Origin: Vulcanimicrobiota bacterium
Lineage (GTDB): Bacteria > Vulcanimicrobiota > Vulcanimicrobiia > Vulcanimicrobiales > Vulcanimicrobiaceae
Assembly: GCA_019233415.1 (NCBI GenBank)
Contig: JAFAMK010000290.1
Coordinates: forward strand, 1-9,585
DNA: 9,585 bases
Direction: 5' to 3'
Position 1 is the first letter of the stretch. Each line of letters opens with the position of its first letter. The notes under the pieces were generated by a model, which did not search any database, had not been told where the DNA came from, and saw only the letters and a list, made by a program, of their open reading frames with translations. The position numbers and the translations under genes are program-made. Of this stretch, positions 6,621 through 9,585 are shown piece by piece.

Positions 6621-7256
6621 TCAGTTGACGACGCGCTTCGCGCCGAGGTAGCGGGCGGCCCAGTAGCTGTCGTGCAGGCTCGAGACGGTCACGCCGTGGC
6701 TCGACGAGGCGTGGACGAACCGGTCGCCGCCGAGCGAGATCCCGACGTGCGAGACGCCGACGTCGTAGGTGTGGAAGAACACGAGGTCGCCGGGCCGCGG
6801 CTGCCCCTTGAAGCTCTTCCCGGCGTCGAACTGCGCGTCGGCCGTGCGCGGCAGATGGAGGCCGATCATCGCGAAGACGTGCTGGACGTAGCCCGAGCAG
6901 TCGAACCCGTAGGCCGACGTGCCCCCGAAGACATACGGGACGCCAAGAAATTTCATGGCGTTGCGGGTCAGGTTCGACGCCATCGCGGCGCCTCTCGCGG
7001 CGATCCCGCCGGCGAGCTTCTGGATGTGGAGGAAACGCGACACCCGGATCGGCGCAATGGTCGCCGTCTCGTCGGCTTTCGAGGGTGCTGCGTTCCACAT
7101 CGCGAGGTCCGCGCCGCGGGTCGGCGCTGCGACATCGGCGGCGGCCGTCGCGGCCGCCTTGACACCGAGGTCACCCGTCGCGTCTGCACTTGCGACGGCT
7201 GGCAAACCAACCGCCAAGGTGCATACGACTAGCCCGGTGAGGAGGGAACGATGCAA
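6621..7256 (-). CDS. Secreted NlpC/P60 (C40) peptidoglycan hydrolase
   Basis: Predicted to cleave peptide bonds in peptidoglycan stems (typically gamma-D-Glu to diamino acid) outside the membrane. From the TTG at 7256 the protein has 211 residues: a signal peptide HRSLLTGLVVCTLAVGLPAV ending at ASA-D (cleavage near residue 24), an Ala-rich linker to about residue 85, and a C-terminal NlpC/P60 domain (about 90-211). Catalytic Cys120 is in YGFDCSGYV, His170 in VSHVGISLG and the third residue His182 in VHASSSHG; RPGDLVFF is the usual conserved strand. The frame is open further back to an ATG at 7340, but that ATG is inside the riboswitch and would add a non-signal N-terminal extension, whereas the TTG has an ideal Shine-Dalgarno. 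Control by c-di-AMP is inferred from the leader. Only one catalytic domain and no recognised wall-binding domain are present. The next gene follows after 18 bases. Confidence 0.93.
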   Translation of the reverse strand: MHRSLLTGLVVCTLAVGLPAVASADATGDLGVKAAATAAADVAAPTRGADLAMWNAAPSKADETATIAPIRVSRFLHIQKLAGGIAARGAAMASNLTRNAMKFLGVPYVFGGTSAYGFDCSGYVQHVFAMIGLHLPRTADAQFDAGKSFKGQPRPGDLVFFHTYDVGVSHVGISLGGDRFVHASSSHGVTVSSLHDSYWAARYLGAKRVVN

Positions 7257-7262
7257 AGACTG

Positions 7263-7271
7263 CTCCTTCTT
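7263..7271 (-). promoter_or_regulatory. Ribosome-binding site that fixes the TTG start of the NlpC/P60 gene
   Basis: The minus strand reads AAGAAGGAG, a near-perfect anti-16S match, six bases before a TTG at 7256. It abuts the 3' strand of the riboswitch P1 helix, so ligand-dependent folding could affect ribosome access. Confidence 0.8.
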
Positions 7272-7412
7272 CCACACGTACGGGGTTAGTTGACGGGTTC
7301 GGACGGAAGAAATCGCCCGCGCGCCGACCGGCGCGTTCACCCCTACCGTGGATCGTCCCCCGCTCCGCCGTGCTACCGGCGGACTCCGTGATCATCAGCA
7401 GGTATATGCGAA
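7271..7412 (-). ncRNA. ydaO-type cyclic di-AMP riboswitch
   Basis: On the minus strand the conserved core of the ydaO/yuaA class is present in the right order: a hairpin TCCGCCG/CGGCGGA (7364-7383) directly before GCGGGGGAC, then TAGGGGTGAAC, a GCGCC-GGTC-GGCGC hairpin (7321-7334), GGGCGATTTCTTCCGTCCG, and the signature AACCCGTCAACTAACCCCGT (7280-7299). I compared this from memory with the B. subtilis and T. tengcongensis ydaO sequences, where the equivalent 3' signature is CCGTCAGCTAACCTCGT. The closing P1 helix is ambiguous: either CACG (7387-7390) with CGTG (7275-7278), or a longer imperfect pairing of 7402-7412 with 7271-7281, which sets the outer limits given here. This class binds c-di-AMP and usually lowers expression; cell-wall hydrolase genes are its commonest targets. 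Here P1 ends at the ribosome-binding site of an NlpC/P60 gene. Confidence 0.88.
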
Positions 7413-7534
7413 TCCGGCGGAGCGTTAGACGCTTCGTCGGCCGATGGTCCCACAAACGGACCACGCCATGGGATAGGCGCTTTGGGTGGGTCTCTCCTCC
7501 CGCTAAACGTCCCCCAACGTAAAGAAAATCTGGG
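7413..7534 (-). other. Structured leader upstream of the c-di-AMP riboswitch, promoter not resolved
   Basis: This stretch must hold the promoter and 5' end of the NlpC/P60 transcript if the hairpin above is a terminator. Several short inverted repeats are visible: CCCCCA/TGGGGG at 7511-7516 and 7531-7536, whose loop contains the T-rich tract of the preceding hairpin; TGGTCC/GGACCA at 7445-7450 and 7458-7463 with a 7-base loop; and AGCGT/ACGCT at 7421-7425 and 7429-7433 with a 3-base loop. No convincing -35/-10 pair could be picked out. No open frame here looks coding. Confidence 0.4.
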
Positions 7535-7566
7535 GGCTTCGTGGGCGGCGGAGCCGCCACGAAGCC
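7521..7566 (-). terminator. Probable intrinsic terminator after glmM
   Basis: Positions 7535-7566 form a strong palindrome: a 10-bp outer stem (GGCTTCGTGG with CCACGAAGCC), one bulged base, a 4-bp inner stem and a GGA/TCC loop. Read on the minus strand it is followed by CCCAGATTTTCTTTACG, giving a T-rich tract about five bases after the stem. On the plus strand nothing T-rich follows, so it is oriented to stop minus-strand transcription coming from glmM. The offset of the T tract and the distance from the stop (131 bases) make it less than textbook. It could instead be a dispersed palindromic element. Confidence 0.55.
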
Positions 7567-7696
7567 GCGGCATGACTTTCGTCAGCCTTCACAGACTTGG
7601 GTTAGGATTCGAGTTTTCAGCGTCCCGGATTTGATTCGGCGGGGAATGCTCGCGTCGGTAGTCGGGCGAGGGAGTTTTTGTATGGTGTGCGCGTCG
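7567..7696 (-). other. Non-coding 3' trailer of glmM
   Basis: About 130 bases between the glmM stop and the large hairpin. It is visibly less GC-rich than the neighbouring genes (on the minus strand it contains CAAAAACTCC and CTGAAAACTCGAATCC). I see no convincing gene, RNA family or repeat in it. It is most simply the 3' untranslated end of the glmM transcript. Confidence 0.5.
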
Positions 7697-9043
7697 TCAC
7701 GCGAGCGCGCGAATGGTCGCTGCGATGTCGTCGGCGAGTGCGTGTGTGCGCACTTCGTCGTTCGCTTCGACCATGACGCGCACGAGCGGTTCGGTTCCCG
7801 ACGGACGCACGAGCACGCGACCGTCGCCGGCGAGCGCGCGTTCCGCGGCGGCGACCGCGTCGCGCACCGACGGATGCTCCGCCACCGTCTTGTCGGCGAC
7901 GCGCACGTTGAGCAGAACTTGTGGATAGACGATCAAGTCTTTCGCGAGATCGTGCAGCGTGCGCCGCGCGCGCGCGGCCGTCGCGAACAGCGCGACCGCG
8001 GTCATCGGCCCGTCGCCGGTCGTGCCACGCGCGAGGTCGATCACGTGTCCGGACTGCTCGCCGCCGAAGCGGTAGCCGCCGGCGCGCATCGCTTCGAGTA
8101 CGTAGCGGTCGCCGACGGCCGCGCGCAGCAAACGGATTCCCTCGCGTTCGAGCGCCTTTTCGAAGCCCATGTTCGCCATGACCGTTCCGACGACGGTGTC
8201 GCCGGGCAGTTCGCCGTGCTGGTCGAGGTCGCGCGCGAGCACCAGCATGACGTGATCGCCGCTGAGCAGCTCGCCGGCCTCGTCGACGAACAGCGCACGG
8301 TCGGCGTCGCCGTCGAACGCGACGCCGACGACCGGGCCGGTCGAGCGCGCGATCTCCTCGCGCACGCGCGCGCGCAGCGCGGCGAGGTGCGTCGCGCCGC
8401 AGTCGACGTTGATCCGGCTTCCGTCATCCTCGCAGTGCAGCGCGACGACGCGCGCGCCGAGCCGCTCGAAGATCTTCGGGCCGACGAGATATGCCGCACC
8501 GAATGCCGCGTCGACGACGACGGTCCAGCCGCGCAGGTCGGCACCGGCCACGACGAGCTTCGCGAAGTAGTTGTCGATCAGCCCGCGCGTCTGGGTGACC
8601 ATCCCGATGTCGAGCCCGGTTGGGCGTGGCAGGCCGTTCGGCGCGTCGATCAGCGCCTCGATCTCGTGCTCGACCGCGTCAGAGAGCTTGAACCCGTCGG
8701 CGCCGAAGAACTTGATCCCGTTGTCGGCGATCGGATTGTGTGAAGCCGAGATCATCACGCCCGCGGCGGCTTCGATGCTGGCCGTGATCGCGGCGACTGC
8801 CGGCGTCGGGACGATCCCGAGCTGCACGACGTTGCGGCCGGTCGAGGTGATCCCCGCGACGATCGCGCCTTCGAGCATCGGCCCGGAGAGCCGCGTGTCG
8901 CGCCCGACGACGATCGGTTTGTCGAGCGGCTGATCGTGCGCGATCACCGCCGCGCCGGCGCGGCCGACCGCGTACGCCAGCTCGGGCGTGAGGTCGCCGT
9001 TCGCGACGCCGCGCACGCCGTCGGTTCCGAAATACTTGCCCAT
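7697..9043 (-). CDS. glmM: Phosphoglucosamine mutase GlmM
   Basis: Converts glucosamine-6-phosphate to glucosamine-1-phosphate in the cytoplasm, feeding UDP-GlcNAc, peptidoglycan and other envelope polymers. The 448-residue length matches the family (about 445). Visible motifs in order: N-terminal MGKYFGTDGVRG; active-site loop ISASHNP with the phosphorylatable Ser101; metal-binding DGDADR at 244-249 (Asp244, Asp246, Asp248); sugar-binding GGEQSGH at 327-333; and phosphate-binding RPSGTEP at 413-419. All four domains of the alpha-D-phosphohexomutase fold are therefore present and intact. An ATG 21 codons further upstream (9106) is open but lies inside the GSCFA coding end and gives a non-homologous tail; the ATG at 9043 has a GAGGAG element just before it and begins with the conserved motif. 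The gene follows the GSCFA gene by 10 bases. Downstream lies a hairpin that probably ends the transcript. Confidence 0.97.
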   Translation of the reverse strand: MGKYFGTDGVRGVANGDLTPELAYAVGRAGAAVIAHDQPLDKPIVVGRDTRLSGPMLEGAIVAGITSTGRNVVQLGIVPTPAVAAITASIEAAAGVMISASHNPIADNGIKFFGADGFKLSDAVEHEIEALIDAPNGLPRPTGLDIGMVTQTRGLIDNYFAKLVVAGADLRGWTVVVDAAFGAAYLVGPKIFERLGARVVALHCEDDGSRINVDCGATHLAALRARVREEIARSTGPVVGVAFDGDADRALFVDEAGELLSGDHVMLVLARDLDQHGELPGDTVVGTVMANMGFEKALEREGIRLLRAAVGDRYVLEAMRAGGYRFGGEQSGHVIDLARGTTGDGPMTAVALFATAARARRTLHDLAKDLIVYPQVLLNVRVADKTVAEHPSVRDAVAAAERALAGDGRVLVRPSGTEPLVRVMVEANDEVRTHALADDIAATIRALA

Positions 9044-9053
9044 CGACTCCTCG

Positions 9054-9585
9054 CTACGATCGTGCCAGCAGATCTTCGTCGCACACGACGTCCATGTCGC
9101 GCGCAATCTCGTCCGACAACCGGATGTTCGGTGCCGGCCGCGGCGTACCGTCCGCGCAGTGCGCGAAGAAGACGCGCATCACGTGATCGATTCCTTCCGC
9201 CGTCGGCGAACGCAGGTCGGTGCCGAAATACGCGCCGCGGTTGAACGCGCCGGTGACGATCTCGTAGCTCGGGAAGTACGCGACTTCCGCGTGCCGGCGC
9301 ACGATCTCGTCGACCGCCGCGCGCAAGATCGCCTTCGACGCAGTCGACGACACCAGCACGTGCCGCGGTTCGCAGGTCGCGACGAGCGGGACCGGCGAGA
9401 CGGTCAGCACGACGCGCGCGTTTGCGTTCACGCGCGCGAGCCGCTGCAGCAGCGCTTCGAGTTCGCCGACGACCTCGTCGACCGAGAAGTTGCGGAAGCC
9501 GTACGCCGCGCCATCGTCGCCGGCAGCGCGCACGCCCGGCGCGAGCGGGAAGACCGCACCGTCGTCGACGCGGTACCAAGCCTCG
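9054..9585 (-). CDS. GSCFA-domain protein, C-terminal part (gene starts outside the window)
   Basis: The frame is open from the window edge to a TAG at 9056-9054 and gives 176 residues, starting EAWYRVDDGAVFPLAPGV. A GTG at 9533 could be taken for a start, but the in-frame sequence before it already carries the family pattern W-Y...G-x-V-F-P-L-A-P-G-V, so the gene continues upstream. Further family signatures are NFSVDEV, LTVSPVPLVAT, the SKAILRAAVDE helix, YFPSYE, and the DLRSPTAEGI...VMRVFF tail, all in the order expected for the GSCFA family (Pfam PF08885). GSCFA proteins belong to the SGNH/GDSL-like hydrolase clan; their substrate is not established, so no reaction is claimed. The stop lies 10 bases before the glmM ATG, and the glmM ribosome-binding site falls in that gap and the last codons, which argues for one transcript. 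Family assignment is fairly sure; function is unknown. Confidence 0.85.
   Translation of the reverse strand, partial: EAWYRVDDGAVFPLAPGVRAAGDDGAAYGFRNFSVDEVVGELEALLQRLARVNANARVVLTVSPVPLVATCEPRHVLVSSTASKAILRAAVDEIVRRHAEVAYFPSYEIVTGAFNRGAYFGTDLRSPTAEGIDHVMRVFFAHCADGTPRPAPNIRLSDEIARDMDVVCDEDLLARS

Noticed and set aside
7570..7590. CTGACGA followed by GAAAGTC on the minus strand, recalling a hammerhead ribozyme core
   Set aside because: The two elements run into each other without the required stem II and no flanking helices I and III are visible.
7541..8743. A plus-strand open frame of 400 codons
   Set aside because: It is antisense to glmM, whose catalytic motifs are intact on the minus strand, and begins in the hairpin region; no recognisable protein features.

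Overview
High-GC (about two-thirds G+C by eye) bacterial chromosomal DNA in which every supported gene lies on the minus strand, so transcription runs from position 9585 towards position 1. The composition, a c-di-AMP riboswitch ahead of a cell-wall hydrolase, a tRNA without an encoded CCA and the mixed set of protein families fit an uncultured soil-type lineage such as Candidatus Eremiobacterota (WPS-2) or a similar deep-branching phylum. That placement is inference only; no marker here fixes it.

Layout in transcription order. (1) 9585-9054: C-terminal part of a GSCFA-domain protein, followed after 10 bases by a complete glmM (phosphoglucosamine mutase, 9043-7697). (2) 7696-7257: a 440-base non-coding stretch with a large hairpin, probably the glmM terminator, an unexplained structured leader, and a well-conserved ydaO-type c-di-AMP riboswitch (about 7412-7271). 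(3) The riboswitch leads straight into a secreted NlpC/P60 hydrolase that starts at a TTG (7256-6621), followed 18 bases later by a small two-helix membrane protein (6602-6192). (4) 6191-6068: a four-unit tandem array of a 23-24 bp sequence. Inverted copies of the same sequence lie in the 5' end of the TPR gene on the other side of a tRNA-Gln(UUG) gene (6067-5996). (5) 5941-4163: three overlapping genes, an exported TPR protein, an NTF2/SnoaL-like protein and a STAS anti-sigma-factor antagonist, evidently one translationally coupled operon. (6) 4064 to the window edge: the first 1354 codons of a giant SpvB/Tc-toxin/RHS-like protein with an apparent beta-propeller of about nine modules in its middle. 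It is the largest gene here and is incomplete at its C terminus.

How the parts may work together. glmM makes the glucosamine-1-phosphate needed for peptidoglycan, and the NlpC/P60 enzyme cuts peptidoglycan under c-di-AMP control, so 9585-6192 looks like a cell-wall neighbourhood. In Firmicutes the c-di-AMP cyclase gene cdaA is in an operon with glmM, and GlmM restrains the cyclase, so this arrangement is suggestive. The TPR/NTF2/STAS operon looks regulatory or of unknown role, and the SpvB/RHS-like giant downstream may be a toxin-shell or surface protein. No known interaction ties it to the STAS gene other than orientation and a 98-base gap.
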